DNA of 6,920 nucleotides from Planctomycetota bacterium. Its GTDB lineage: Bacteria > Planctomycetota > UBA1135 > GCA-002686595. This document shows positions 1 through 6,885 of the stretch, in pieces. Location: NCBI GenBank assembly GCA_027623615.1, contig JAQBVH010000170.1, positions 1 through 6,920 of the forward strand. Reading direction: 5' to 3'. How positions within the stretch are numbered: position 1 is the first letter of the stretch; each line of letters starts with the position of its first letter. Position numbers and translations under genes: made by a program. The notes beneath the pieces are model-generated. The model worked only from the letters and a program-made list of their open reading frames with translations. It ran no database searches and was not told where the DNA came from.

Positions 1-1205
1 TCCCCGAGCGCATGGCGACGGCCGCGTACCAGGAGCGTTATCCCTGCTACGTGCTCGCGCCCCAGTGCCCGGTCGGTCAGCGCTGGGTCGACATCCCCTG
101 GGCCGCGAGGACGTTCGGTTCGCTGGACGGTGCGCCCTCCCCCGCCCTCAGCGCGGCGATCGAGGCCCTGCGCGAGACGGTGGCAGCCCACCCGATCGAC
201 CGCGAGCGCATCGCGTTGACCGGCCTGTCGATGGGCGGCTACGGCGCCTGGGACCTGGGCTCACGCCACCCCGAGTGGTTCAACGCCGTTGCGCCAATCT
301 GCGGCGGCGCGGATGTCTCGCGCGCGAGCCGCTTCGCTGGGATGTCCCTCGAGGTCTGGCACGGAGACGCGGACGGTGCGATCCCCGTGGCGCGTTCGCG
401 CGAGATGATCGCGGCGCTGAAGGAGCTGGGCCTCGCGCCCGCCTACCACGAGCTGCCCGGCGTGGGCCACGACGCGTGGGTGCAGGCCTACAACGAGGGC
501 GGCGCCCTCGAGCTCATGCTCGCGGGCCCCCGCGACCTCGGCGCCCTGCAGCGCGGCGCGTCGCACCTGTTGGCTGCGGCGGTGGACGGGAAGGAGCGCA
601 TCGCGTTCCTCGGCGACTCGATCACCCAGGGTGGCAACGACAAGGGCGGCTACGTCGATCAGATCCGCGGGGTACTGAACGAGAGCGACGAGCCGGCGGC
701 GGTCATCCCGGCTGGGATCAGCGGTCACAAGGTCCCCAACCTCCTGGCGCGCTACGAGAAGGACGTGATCGACGAGGGCGCGACGCTCGTCTTCATCTAC
801 ATCGGCATCAACGACGTCTGGCACTCGACCAGCGGCAAGGGCACGGCGCCCGACGTGTTCGAGAAGGGCCTGCGCGAGCTCGTGCGAGAGCTGAAGGCCA
901 CCGGCGCCGACGTCGTGCTGGCCACGCCGAGCGTGATCGGCGAGGACGGCGAGGGAGACCTCGACAAGCTGCTCGAGGGCTACGCGGCGCTGACTCGCAC
1001 GGTGGCCGAGCAGGAGGGCGCCACCCTCTGCGACCTGCGCCGCGCCTTCCGCGACTACCTGAAGACGTTCAACCCCGAGGGCGCCGACAAGGGCGTGCTG
1101 ACCCGCGACGGAGTGCACCTGAACGCGGCGGGCAACACGTTCGTCGCCCTGCAAGCGGCACGCTCTCTGCGCGAGGCCGTGCTGGCGCGCGACCTCCCTC
1201 GATAG
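1..1205 (+). CDS. Alpha/beta-hydrolase esterase fused to SGNH/GDSL hydrolase (5' partial)
   Basis: Two hydrolases sit in one uninterrupted frame. Counting from the ATG at 12, residues about 1-172 form the C-terminal part of an alpha/beta-hydrolase esterase (phospholipase/carboxylesterase or polyhydroxybutyrate-depolymerase-like): the motif YVLAPQCP, nucleophile Ser73 in GLSMGG, Asp121 in HGDADGAIP and His153 in GVGHDAW. The HGxG oxyanion segment normally found before YVLAPQCP is absent and the frame stays open to base 1, so the gene very probably starts outside the window and the ATG at 12 is internal. After a short linker, residues about 194-390 are a complete SGNH hydrolase: block I GDSITQGG (Ser203), block II Gly235/Gly238, block III GIND (Asn267), block V DGVHL (Asp366, His369). 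Both catalytic sets look intact. Such enzymes cleave acyl esters, for instance acetyl groups on polysaccharides, but the substrate here is unknown. Export cannot be judged because the N terminus is missing. It converges with the minus-strand genes. Confidence 0.93.
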   Translation, partial: PERMATAAYQERYPCYVLAPQCPVGQRWVDIPWAARTFGSLDGAPSPALSAAIEALRETVAAHPIDRERIALTGLSMGGYGAWDLGSRHPEWFNAVAPICGGADVSRASRFAGMSLEVWHGDADGAIPVARSREMIAALKELGLAPAYHELPGVGHDAWVQAYNEGGALELMLAGPRDLGALQRGASHLLAAAVDGKERIAFLGDSITQGGNDKGGYVDQIRGVLNESDEPAAVIPAGISGHKVPNLLARYEKDVIDEGATLVFIYIGINDVWHSTSGKGTAPDVFEKGLRELVRELKATGADVVLATPSVIGEDGEGDLDKLLEGYAALTRTVAEQEGATLCDLRRAFRDYLKTFNPEGADKGVLTRDGVHLNAAGNTFVALQAARSLREAVLARDLPR

Positions 1206-1245
1206 CGCTCGCTGTCCGCCCTGCGGTGTCAGACGCTCGGTGGTG

Positions 1246-1364
1246 GCCCCCCAACCACAAAGTGCCGCACCAGGCATGGTCTCGGGCCAGGGCGAGGCGC
1301 AGTCCCGCGACTTTGGTGCCCCAGGCCAGGTGTGGAGATGTTTGGTGCGGCACAACTTGGCGGC
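1246..1364. repeat. Imperfect inverted repeat in intergenic DNA
   Basis: The left arm contains GTGCCGCACCA at 1262-1272 and the right arm its exact complement TGGTGCGGCAC at 1343-1353. Outside these 11-bp cores the similarity resumes after a small offset (GCCCCCCAA at 1246-1254 against GCCGCCAA read from the complement of 1357-1364). The 70 bp between the cores show only weak further self-complementarity. This could be a long imperfect hairpin at the 3' ends of two convergent transcripts, or a small non-coding dispersed element or its remnant. No target-site duplication or transposase is visible, so the nature is undecided. Confidence 0.55.
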
Positions 1365-1452
1365 GTGGCAGCCGACGGGCGTCAGATGGGGTGAGAAGGC
1401 TGGCCCCCTGCGCAGTCATCGCGAACGGGCTGCAAGATGTCAGGGCGAATCT

Positions 1453-1498
1453 ACCCCTTGACCTCTGGATTGTGCCCACACCAACCCTTGACGTCCGG
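1453..1498. repeat. Two 16-bp imperfect direct repeats, 30 bp apart
   Basis: ACCCCTTGACCTCTGG (1453-1468) and AACCCTTGACGTCCGG (1483-1498) agree at 13 of 16 positions and start exactly 30 bp apart. They lie in the 3' flank of the racemase-family gene. Each contains TTGAC, but no matching -10 element is placed suitably, so I do not call a promoter. A pair this short can be chance. Confidence 0.35.
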
Positions 1499-1528
1499 CG
1501 CCGTCTCACAGATGACACCGCATGGCTG

Positions 1529-2566
1529 TTAGGACCTAGGCATCCTCGGCCAGGTGTCAGCGACCCGATATCCGCCCGGCCACGGATCTCCCGGATCGAG
1601 CGTGTGCTCATGCGTCCCCGTGATCCACGCGCGCCCCGTGATCGAGGGCACGATCGCTGCCCGCTCCCCCACCGTCGTGTCCTGCTCGACGCGGCCGAGG
1701 AACATCGAGTCGATCACCGAGCGCATCTCGAGCTCGTCGCCGACCTGCATTACCCCGCGCGCGCGCAGCACGGCCATGCGCGCCGAAAGACCGGTGCCCG
1801 TCGGTGATCGGTCGAGCTTGCCCGGGTCGATCACGACGGTGTTGCGCATCACGCGCCGGCCGCCCCGCTCAACGAGTGGGCCCGCGATTTGACAGAACGA
1901 GATGTGGCGCCAGTCCGCATTCGCCGGATGCTCGAAGCCGAGCTGCTCGTTCGCGGCGCGCGTGATGCGCGCACCAACGCGGGCCAGGTCGCCGGCCTCG
2001 TCGGGGACGATCGCGAAGCCCAGGTCCGCCGCGTCCACCATGACGAAGCTGTCGCCGCCGTAGGCGGTGTCGACGCGCAGGGTGCCAAGGCCCTCGACCT
2101 CCAATGAGGCGTCGAGCCGGGCCGCAAAGGAGGGTACGTTCGTCACCGTGATCGCCTGCGCCTTGCCGTCCCTGCACCGCGCGACGACCTCGACCAGCCC
2201 CCCCGGGGCCTCGAGGGTCAGCCGCGTCCGCGGCTCAGTCATCGGCACGCGCCCGGTTTCGAGCAGCACCGTGCTCACGCAGATCGAGTTCGAGCCGGAC
2301 ATGGGCGGCGTGTGCTCAGGCTCCATGATCAGGAACCCGAAGGCCGCGCGCGGGTCCTTCGGCGGCACGAGCAGGTTCACGTGCCTGAAGACTCCGCCAC
2401 GCGGCTCGTTGAGCACGAAGTTGCGCAGGGTCTGATCCCGCGCGAGGAAGCGGGACTGCTCCCACAGGGTGTCCCCTGGCGGCGGGTCGACCCCGCCGAC
2501 GATCACGTCACCGACCTCGCCCTCGGCGTGGCAGCTGACGACCTGGACGCTGCGCAGGCTCCTCAT
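1529..2566 (-). CDS. Proline racemase-family enzyme (hydroxyproline epimerase/dehydratase type)
   Basis: 345 aa, the usual length for the proline racemase superfamily, whose members racemise proline, epimerise 4-hydroxyproline or dehydrate trans-3-hydroxy-L-proline without a cofactor. The N-terminal [18 protein letters not shown] segment, [29 protein letters not shown] and DRSPTGTG are typical family blocks, and the protein ends [11 protein letters not shown] as full-length members do. The two catalytic positions, Cys/Cys in true racemases (MCGH and SPCGTG), are Ser90 (MSGSN) and Thr256 (SPTGTG). Loss of the second Cys to Thr is the known mark of dehydratase members, so a trans-3-hydroxyproline dehydratase-like or related activity is more likely than proline racemisation; the exact reaction remains open. 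No signal peptide, so cytosolic. The ATG at 2566 is the only suitable start, 31 nt after the preceding gene's stop and without a clear ribosome binding site. It is the last gene of the minus-strand run. Confidence 0.93.
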   Translation of the reverse strand: MRSLRSVQVVSCHAEGEVGDVIVGGVDPPPGDTLWEQSRFLARDQTLRNFVLNEPRGGVFRHVNLLVPPKDPRAAFGFLIMEPEHTPPMSGSNSICVSTVLLETGRVPMTEPRTRLTLEAPGGLVEVVARCRDGKAQAITVTNVPSFAARLDASLEVEGLGTLRVDTAYGGDSFVMVDAADLGFAIVPDEAGDLARVGARITRAANEQLGFEHPANADWRHISFCQIAGPLVERGGRRVMRNTVVIDPGKLDRSPTGTGLSARMAVLRARGVMQVGDELEMRSVIDSMFLGRVEQDTTVGERAAIVPSITGRAWITGTHEHTLDPGDPWPGGYRVADTWPRMPRS

Positions 2567-2597
2567 GGGTCTGGCGGGATCGAGCCGCGCCTCTAGC

Positions 2598-3479
2598 TCA
2601 GACGTCGCAGATCTCGACGGCGTGGGTCAGCGCCTTGACCTTGTCGCCGCGCGGACGGAACTCGTGCGACACGTAGCCCGTGTACCCCGTCTCCGCGATC
2701 GCCTCCATGATCGCCGGGTAGTACAGCTCCTGGGTCTCGTCGATGTTGCTGCGGCCCGGCACGCCAGCCGTGTGATAGTGGCCGAAGTGCTCGTGGTGAT
2801 CGCGAATGGTCTGGATGATGTCGCCCTCCATGATCTGCGCGTGGTAGATGTCGTAGAGGACCTTGAACGCCGGCGAGCCGACCTTCTGCACGAGCTCGAC
2901 GCCCCAGGGGCTGTTGTCGAGCATGTAGCCCTTGTGGTCGCGCTTGGAATTGAGCAGCTCCATCTGCAGGACCTGGCCATGCTCCTCCGCGTAGGGCGCG
3001 ATCTGGCGCAGGGCCTCCGCGCAGTTCTCGAGCCCTTGCCGGTCGCTCAAACCCTCCTCGCGGTTGCCGGAGAACACGAGCACGTTCTCGTAGCCGTACT
3101 CGGCGTTGACGTCGATGCGGTGCTTGAGGACCTCGAAGTGCTGCTCGTGATGCTCCTTCTTGTTCAGCCCGCGCCCGATGCCGATGCCGCCCTCCATGGC
3201 CGGGGTCAGCGTGCAGACCAGGCCGTGCTCCTTGAGGATCGGGAAGTCGCTCGGCTGGACGACGTCGATGCCGTGCAGGCCGAGCGCCTTGCAGACCTTC
3301 GCCATCTCGGGCAGCGGGCCGCCGTAGCACCAGGCCACGCCGGCCTGACGGATGCGCCCCTTCTGGGGTCTGGCAGGCGCCGCGGGTGCCGGGTCCTGGG
3401 CGGCGGCGGCGGTTGCGGAGAGGGCGGCGGCGGCGATGGGCGCTTGCAGCAGCGCACGGCGGGAGAGGATTGAGGTCAT
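2598..3479 (-). CDS. Tat-exported hydroxypyruvate isomerase-like TIM-barrel protein
   Basis: 293 aa from the ATG at 3479. Residues 1-27 form a Tat-type signal: SRRALLQ followed by an Ala-rich hydrophobic stretch ending AAAAQ. The rest is a xylose-isomerase-like TIM barrel closest to the hydroxypyruvate isomerase (Hyi) branch: [51 protein letters not shown] and GYVSHEFRP. The expected metal and catalytic positions are kept: Glu174 (MELLN), Asp210 and Gln215 (YDIYHAQ), His236 and Glu273 (SHEFRP). Hyi converts hydroxypyruvate and tartronate semialdehyde, but this branch also contains sugar isomerases and epimerases of unknown substrate, so I do not assign a reaction. Export to the periplasm is unusual for Hyi proper. 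An upstream ATG at 3518 in the same frame, 6 nt after the previous stop, would add 13 residues (306 aa); I prefer 3479 because it puts the twin arginines near the N terminus. Neither start has a well-spaced ribosome binding site. Confidence 0.92.
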   Translation of the reverse strand: MTSILSRRALLQAPIAAAALSATAAAAQDPAPAAPARPQKGRIRQAGVAWCYGGPLPEMAKVCKALGLHGIDVVQPSDFPILKEHGLVCTLTPAMEGGIGIGRGLNKKEHHEQHFEVLKHRIDVNAEYGYENVLVFSGNREEGLSDRQGLENCAEALRQIAPYAEEHGQVLQMELLNSKRDHKGYMLDNSPWGVELVQKVGSPAFKVLYDIYHAQIMEGDIIQTIRDHHEHFGHYHTAGVPGRSNIDETQELYYPAIMEAIAETGYTGYVSHEFRPRGDKVKALTHAVEICDV

Positions 3480-3524
3480 GGCGGACCCAGTGTGCCCGGC
3501 CGGACCCATCCTCGCCATGCTCCC

Positions 3525-4574
3525 CTACTCGTCGTCCTTTGGTGCGCGGCGCGGGTCGAAAGCGGTCGCGGGGCGAGCCTGCACCCCGAGCTTCGGGTAG
3601 TCGAACCCGCTGGCCCGCGGCGCGTAGGGCGCGACGGGATCCACGTCGGCGTCGGCGCGCAGCCGGTCCTCGAGCTTCAGGCCCCAGTACACCGCGTTGA
3701 CGGCCAGGCGCCGCATGCCCGCGCTCTCGAAGTCCTTGGCCGAACCCATCGTGGAGTGGAACACCCGGGCGGGCTTGCCCGAGGCCCCGGTCCAGGTCTT
3801 CACCCAGGCGACCGGCAGGGCGATCAGCTTGGTGTTCGGCCCGTCCGTCGGTTGGCGCCCGGTCAGGGGCTGCCCCATGACGAGGGCGGTGCAGCCCTCC
3901 GGCAGGGACTCGCCCTCGGGGTAGGTGCGGTACACGTCCGAGGGTCCCCACACATCAGCCACCCCGCGCACCACCGGGTGGTCCTTCTGCTCGGGGATCA
4001 CGGTGCCGCGGGTCGAGTCCGCGTGCCAGCGCCCGTGGTGCCCGCGAAACGCGCCGCCGAGGACGTCGTCCCCGAAGCGGACCTGCTTGCCGTCGACCTG
4101 GTAGTCGAACTCGATGAAGGCGTGATTCGCCGTGCGGAACGTGATCAGCGGCTTGCCCGAGTCGAAGTAGGTGCGCAGCTGCGCTTGCTGCTCCTCCGGC
4201 AGGGTGATCAGTCGGGTGAAGAACACGAGCGCGTCCGCCGTCGCCAGGTGCTCGAGGCCCGGGATGTCGTGCTCGATGCCCTTCACCTCCCAGCGGATCT
4301 TGCGCGTGGGATCGACCAGCCCCTCGGGGTTGTGACCGAACAGCACCGTCGCGTGGAAGCCGTGCCGCTCCGCGAGCAGGTGCGCGAGCATCGGCAGCGA
4401 CTCCTCGCTGCGGTACTCCTGATCCGCGGCGATGAGCACGACGTGCTTCCCGGCGCCCGGCCCCTCGCCGCCCTCGAACACGAGCCAGCGCGGGTCCTCG
4501 GGGACCGGGTGCGGAGTCTGGGCCGGGGCGGAGGACAGCAGGACGAGAGCGAGGAGGGCGCGCATGGCGGTCAT
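3525..4574 (-). CDS. Secreted ThuA-like protein
   Basis: 349 aa. An N-terminal Sec signal (MTAMRALLALVLLSSAPAQ, cut near residue 18) precedes a ThuA-like, glutamine-amidotransferase-fold domain at about residues 44-300. Family landmarks are LIAADQEYRSEESLPML, the loop DIPGLEHLATADALVFFTR, SGKPLITFRTANHAF, GGAFRGHHGRWH, STRGTVIP, WGPSDVYR and the end block KPARVFHSTMGSAKDFESAGMRRL followed by VNAVYW. The family is named after the rhizobial trehalose-utilisation protein ThuA; its chemistry is poorly defined, with links to oxidised (3-keto) sugar metabolism. The paralogues common in planctomycetes are exported, as here. The ATG at 4574 is chosen because GGGGGAG lies 9 nt upstream; the ATG at 4565 is an alternative, and a TTG at 4616 is unlikely because it would bury the signal peptide. 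It starts 48 nt after the hydrolase gene's stop and is followed by the TIM-barrel gene. Confidence 0.93.
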   Translation of the reverse strand: MTAMRALLALVLLSSAPAQTPHPVPEDPRWLVFEGGEGPGAGKHVVLIAADQEYRSEESLPMLAHLLAERHGFHATVLFGHNPEGLVDPTRKIRWEVKGIEHDIPGLEHLATADALVFFTRLITLPEEQQAQLRTYFDSGKPLITFRTANHAFIEFDYQVDGKQVRFGDDVLGGAFRGHHGRWHADSTRGTVIPEQKDHPVVRGVADVWGPSDVYRTYPEGESLPEGCTALVMGQPLTGRQPTDGPNTKLIALPVAWVKTWTGASGKPARVFHSTMGSAKDFESAGMRRLAVNAVYWGLKLEDRLRADADVDPVAPYAPRASGFDYPKLGVQARPATAFDPRRAPKDDE

Positions 4575-4583
4575 TGTGCCCGA

Positions 4584-4590
4584 CTCCCCC
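4584..4590 (-). promoter_or_regulatory. Ribosome binding site of the ThuA-like gene
   Basis: The minus strand reads GGGGGAG, 9 nt before the ATG at 4574. It is the only well-placed Shine-Dalgarno-like site in the window, and it decides the start in favour of 4574 over 4565 (18 nt away) and over the TTG at 4616. Confidence 0.55.
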
Positions 4591-4622
4591 AGCCCGCGGC
4601 GTGGACGCCCGGGCAACCTCCC

Positions 4623-5591
4623 TCACTGGTCGTCGCGTAGCCCGTCGAACCAGTCCAGGGCGGCGCGCGGGTCGCCCTCGTGGCCGCCCGCGAACAGGGT
4701 GACTCGGGCCGGCCCGGCCTGGCGCCGGAGCAGCACCGGGCGCAGGCGTCGTTCGCTCCGCTCGGGTGCGCTGTCGAGGTCGGGCGAGGCCTCAAGGACC
4801 GCGATCGTGGCCTCGTCGAACGCCTCTCCCGGGAGGCCATTGGCGACCGCGAGCACGTTGAACGCGCGCAGGCTGTGGCCGACCGGCACCGAGCCGTCAT
4901 GTCCGTCACGCAGGCCGGTGTTGATGTCGACGGCCAGGCCGCGCGCGGCGGCGAGGTGCGTGAGGGGCGAGCGCGCCGCGTACTCCGCGTCGATCGCCGC
5001 GCTCGCGCCGGGAGGACCACCGCAGGACCCCTCGAGGTCCCGCCAGTACTTCTGGCTCGCTGCGCTCGACTCCCGGTGCCAGCGGGCCAGGTCACTGATG
5101 GGCACCCACGAGGACACACCGGCCCAACGCTCCGGGTGACGTCCGGCGAGGATCAGGCCCATGTGCCCCCCGCCGCTCGCGCCGTGGACGAAGATCGGGC
5201 CGACGTCGAAGGTCTGCTCGAGGTGATCGATCAGGTCGAGCACGTCGCGCACCGCCTGCTCGGACGCGCAGGCCTCGGGCCGGCGGTTCGGGCCGCGGAA
5301 GTTCGGGGCCGCCAGGATCCAGCCGCGCGCGCCACAACCCTCGACGAGCTCGGGCACGAAGCTCTCCTGGCGCCAGTCGCTCGACCAGGTGTGCAGGTGG
5401 AGCAGCACGGGCACGCCGTCGCCGACCTCGGGGGGCAACCAGACGCGGCTCGGTTGCAGGGTCCCATCGACGCTGCTGACGAGCTCGAGCTCGCTCCAAC
5501 CAGGTGCGAGCACGACCTGCGCATCGCTCCCGGTCGAGCGGCAGGCCCCCGCGATCAGACCCAGGACCAGCAGTCGACTCGTGGCGCGCAT
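4623..5591 (-). CDS. Alpha/beta hydrolase (prolyl-oligopeptidase-like), probable lipoprotein
   Basis: 322 aa. The N terminus MRATSRLLVLGLIAGAC has a basic start, a hydrophobic core and Cys17 in a lipobox-like AGAC, so the mature protein is probably lipid-anchored; the -3 Ala is less usual than Leu, so plain Sec secretion is the alternative. The body is an alpha/beta hydrolase related to the prolyl oligopeptidase/esterase D families: core strand and turn VPVLLHLHTWSSDW, nucleophile Ser139 in HGASGGGHMGL, likely acid Asp229 or Asp232 in GLRDGHDGSVPVGHS, and His304 in FAGGHEGD. Substrate, ester or short peptide, cannot be told. The ATG at 5591 lies 10 nt after the stop of the LamG-protein gene, so the two are almost surely co-transcribed. 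No ribosome binding site is evident, which suggests translational coupling or leaderless-type initiation. Confidence 0.92.
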   Translation of the reverse strand: MRATSRLLVLGLIAGACRSTGSDAQVVLAPGWSELELVSSVDGTLQPSRVWLPPEVGDGVPVLLHLHTWSSDWRQESFVPELVEGCGARGWILAAPNFRGPNRRPEACASEQAVRDVLDLIDHLEQTFDVGPIFVHGASGGGHMGLILAGRHPERWAGVSSWVPISDLARWHRESSAASQKYWRDLEGSCGGPPGASAAIDAEYAARSPLTHLAAARGLAVDINTGLRDGHDGSVPVGHSLRAFNVLAVANGLPGEAFDEATIAVLEASPDLDSAPERSERRLRPVLLRRQAGPARVTLFAGGHEGDPRAALDWFDGLRDDQ

Positions 5592-5601
5592 GACGCGCAG
5601 C

Positions 5602-6834
5602 CTATTGGAACTGGACGCTCAACCCGTCGGTGAAGTTCGACGTCGACGAGGGGTTGTGGTCCCGGTGCCAGCACTGGAAGAACCAGGTCTCTCCGGGCAG
5701 CGCCGCGGCCTGCACCGGCGGCGGCATCGCGTTCAGGTCGAGCGCAAGCAGCAGGCAGCCGCCGTCACCGCTCGAGGCCACCGCGGAGTTGTAGCGCCCG
5801 ACCGTTCCGCCCAAACACAGGTTGCCCTGGCTCCCGCCGGGCATCGGCACGAAGGCGCTCGTCTGAGAGGTGAGGAAGTACCCGAACTCGCTCGTGGGCA
5901 GGTCCTCGGCGACCAGCGTCAGGTCGTTGTCAACCACCGCGTCGCTGCCGGCGCCGCGCAAGCTGGAGGGCCAGCCCGTGGAGTTCGGCACCGCCGGTCC
6001 GCAGTAGCTCAAGCCGACCGGCGCGGCGAACCACTTGGCCTGCAGGTAGTCCTCGACGGTCTGGCGCTCCGCGTCGCCGAGGACGCGGTCGTAGACCAGC
6101 ACCTCGGCCAGGTCCCCGGTGAAGGCGCCGTGCACGGCGTTCAGATCGGAGTCGGCACCGACGCGGATGTTCAGGCTGTTGGTCGCGCTGGTCAGGCCCG
6201 GCGTCTGGAAGTTGGTGGCGTGGGTCTCGAGGTTCCCGTCGACGTACAGGCTCAGGTGCCCGGCCGCATAGTCGAAGGTCGCCGCGTACTGCTCGAGGGC
6301 GCCAAGGGCGATCGTGCCGCCCTCGATGCGCTGGAAGCCGTCCGTGTCCAGACGGCGCCCCGCCGCGCCGTAGTCACCCGAACCCGCGATCGAGGTCCCG
6401 AAGCCGTCGAACAGGTTCACGCCGGCGCGGGTCTGTCGGGAGTTCGCGCCGTTCGAGATCATGAACACGCGCTGGCCGCCGGTGTCGGTCGTGCTCGCCA
6501 CGGCGAAGAGGGTCGCGCCCTCCACTGCGTTCAGCATGCCGAACGCGCCCGAGACCACGTCCATGTAGTCGTCGCCGTCGAAGCGCACGATCGAGCGGCC
6601 GTTCCATGCGCCTGCCACGACCTGCGGGCGACGCATGTTCAGGGTCTGCACCGCGTCGGCGCCGCCGCCGCTCCGATCGACCCACCTGGTGCCGGAGAGG
6701 AACGAGCCACCCTCCACCCCGTCCCCATCGGGATCGCTTCCATCGAGCCAGACGACGCACCCCGGCAGGTCCGCGGGATCACCCGCGATCGCGACGGCCG
6801 GGAGGAACAGGAAGAGGAGGAGAGGGCTGCGCAT
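5602..6834 (-). CDS. Secreted LamG-domain protein with lineage-type C-terminal module
   Basis: 410 aa. A Sec signal (MRSPLLLFLFLPAVAIAG, cut near residue 18) is followed by a concanavalin A-like (LamG) beta-sandwich at about residues 22-270: LPGCVVWLDGSDPDGDG, RWVDRSG, VRFDGDDYMDV, GATLFAVAST, HLSLYVDG and GDLAEVLVYDRVL, with the common closing helix AERQTVEDYLQAKW. LamG sandwiches usually bind carbohydrate or protein. Residues about 275-410 are a separate module with YCGPAVPNSTG, FGYFLTSQT, GGSQGNLCLGGTVGRY, PGETWFFQCWHRD and STSNFTDGLSVQF, which I recall at the C terminus of many secreted proteins of one planctomycete group. It may act in surface attachment or sorting, but that is conjecture. 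The ATG at 6834 is chosen over an in-frame GTG at 6858 because it starts directly at the signal peptide. No catalytic motif is visible, so a binding or structural role fits best. It is the first gene of the minus-strand run. Confidence 0.92.
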   Translation of the reverse strand: MRSPLLLFLFLPAVAIAGDPADLPGCVVWLDGSDPDGDGVEGGSFLSGTRWVDRSGGGADAVQTLNMRRPQVVAGAWNGRSIVRFDGDDYMDVVSGAFGMLNAVEGATLFAVASTTDTGGQRVFMISNGANSRQTRAGVNLFDGFGTSIAGSGDYGAAGRRLDTDGFQRIEGGTIALGALEQYAATFDYAAGHLSLYVDGNLETHATNFQTPGLTSATNSLNIRVGADSDLNAVHGAFTGDLAEVLVYDRVLGDAERQTVEDYLQAKWFAAPVGLSYCGPAVPNSTGWPSSLRGAGSDAVVDNDLTLVAEDLPTSEFGYFLTSQTSAFVPMPGGSQGNLCLGGTVGRYNSAVASSGDGGCLLLALDLNAMPPPVQAAALPGETWFFQCWHRDHNPSSTSNFTDGLSVQFQ

Positions 6835-6860
6835 GGGAGGATTGTTCGGGAGAGGCACCA

Positions 6861-6885
6861 GTCGACCGCGACTGCCGCGGTCGGC
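6861..6885. repeat. Perfect 8-bp hairpin upstream of the LamG-protein gene
   Basis: CGACCGCG (6863-6870) and CGCGGTCG (6876-6883) are exact complements around the 5-base loop ACTGC. A flanking mismatch and one more G/C pair extend the stem to 6861-6885. On the minus strand it ends 26 nt before the LamG start codon. It could be a 5'-leader structure, a dyad operator, or the terminator of a gene lying to the right: a minus-strand TAG at 6886-6888 directly precedes it. No T-tract follows on either strand, so it is not a standard intrinsic terminator. Confidence 0.6.

Larger units (their letters stand above)
1206..1528. other. Convergent intergenic region without a convincing gene
   Basis: This 323-bp gap lies between the stop of the esterase fusion and the stop of the racemase-family gene. 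Short open frames cross it on both strands (for example 1240-1461 plus), but their products are rich in Arg, Gln and Trp, have no recognisable motif and lack a start signal. It holds an imperfect inverted repeat (1246-1364) and a short 30-bp-spaced duplication (1453-1498). A small CCGC-cct-GCGG hairpin at 1216-1226, 10 nt after the plus-strand stop, could help end transcription, but no T-tract follows it. I see no rho-independent terminator for either gene and no RNA gene. Confidence 0.7.

Noticed and set aside
1240..1461. 73-aa plus-strand frame in the intergenic gap
   Set aside because: No ribosome binding site and no recognisable motif, and it spans the inverted repeat; a chance frame is more likely.
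1493..1505. GC palindrome around CGGCGCCG as a terminator of the racemase gene
   Set aside because: A continuous palindrome leaves no room for a loop and no T-tract follows.
1488..1516. TTGACG as a -35 promoter box
   Set aside because: The hexamer 17 nt downstream (GATGAC) is a poor -10, and transcription would run antisense into the racemase gene.
65..1807. 580-aa plus-strand open frame
   Set aside because: It overlaps the esterase fusion in another frame and runs into the racemase gene; the product is dominated by Arg, Gly, Pro and Ala with no motif, as expected of a shadow frame in very GC-rich DNA.
2469..3473. 334-aa plus-strand frame antisense to the TIM-barrel gene
   Set aside because: Val/Leu/Asp/Arg-rich mirror product without motifs; the minus strand explains the region fully.
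2593..3951. 452-aa minus-strand open frame
   Set aside because: Off-frame shadow of the TIM-barrel and ThuA-like genes, with low-complexity Arg/Gly/Pro/His content.
3492..4640. 382-aa plus-strand frame antisense to the ThuA-like gene
   Set aside because: Mirror of the coding strand's codon bias; no domain can be recognised, while the opposite strand carries clear family motifs.
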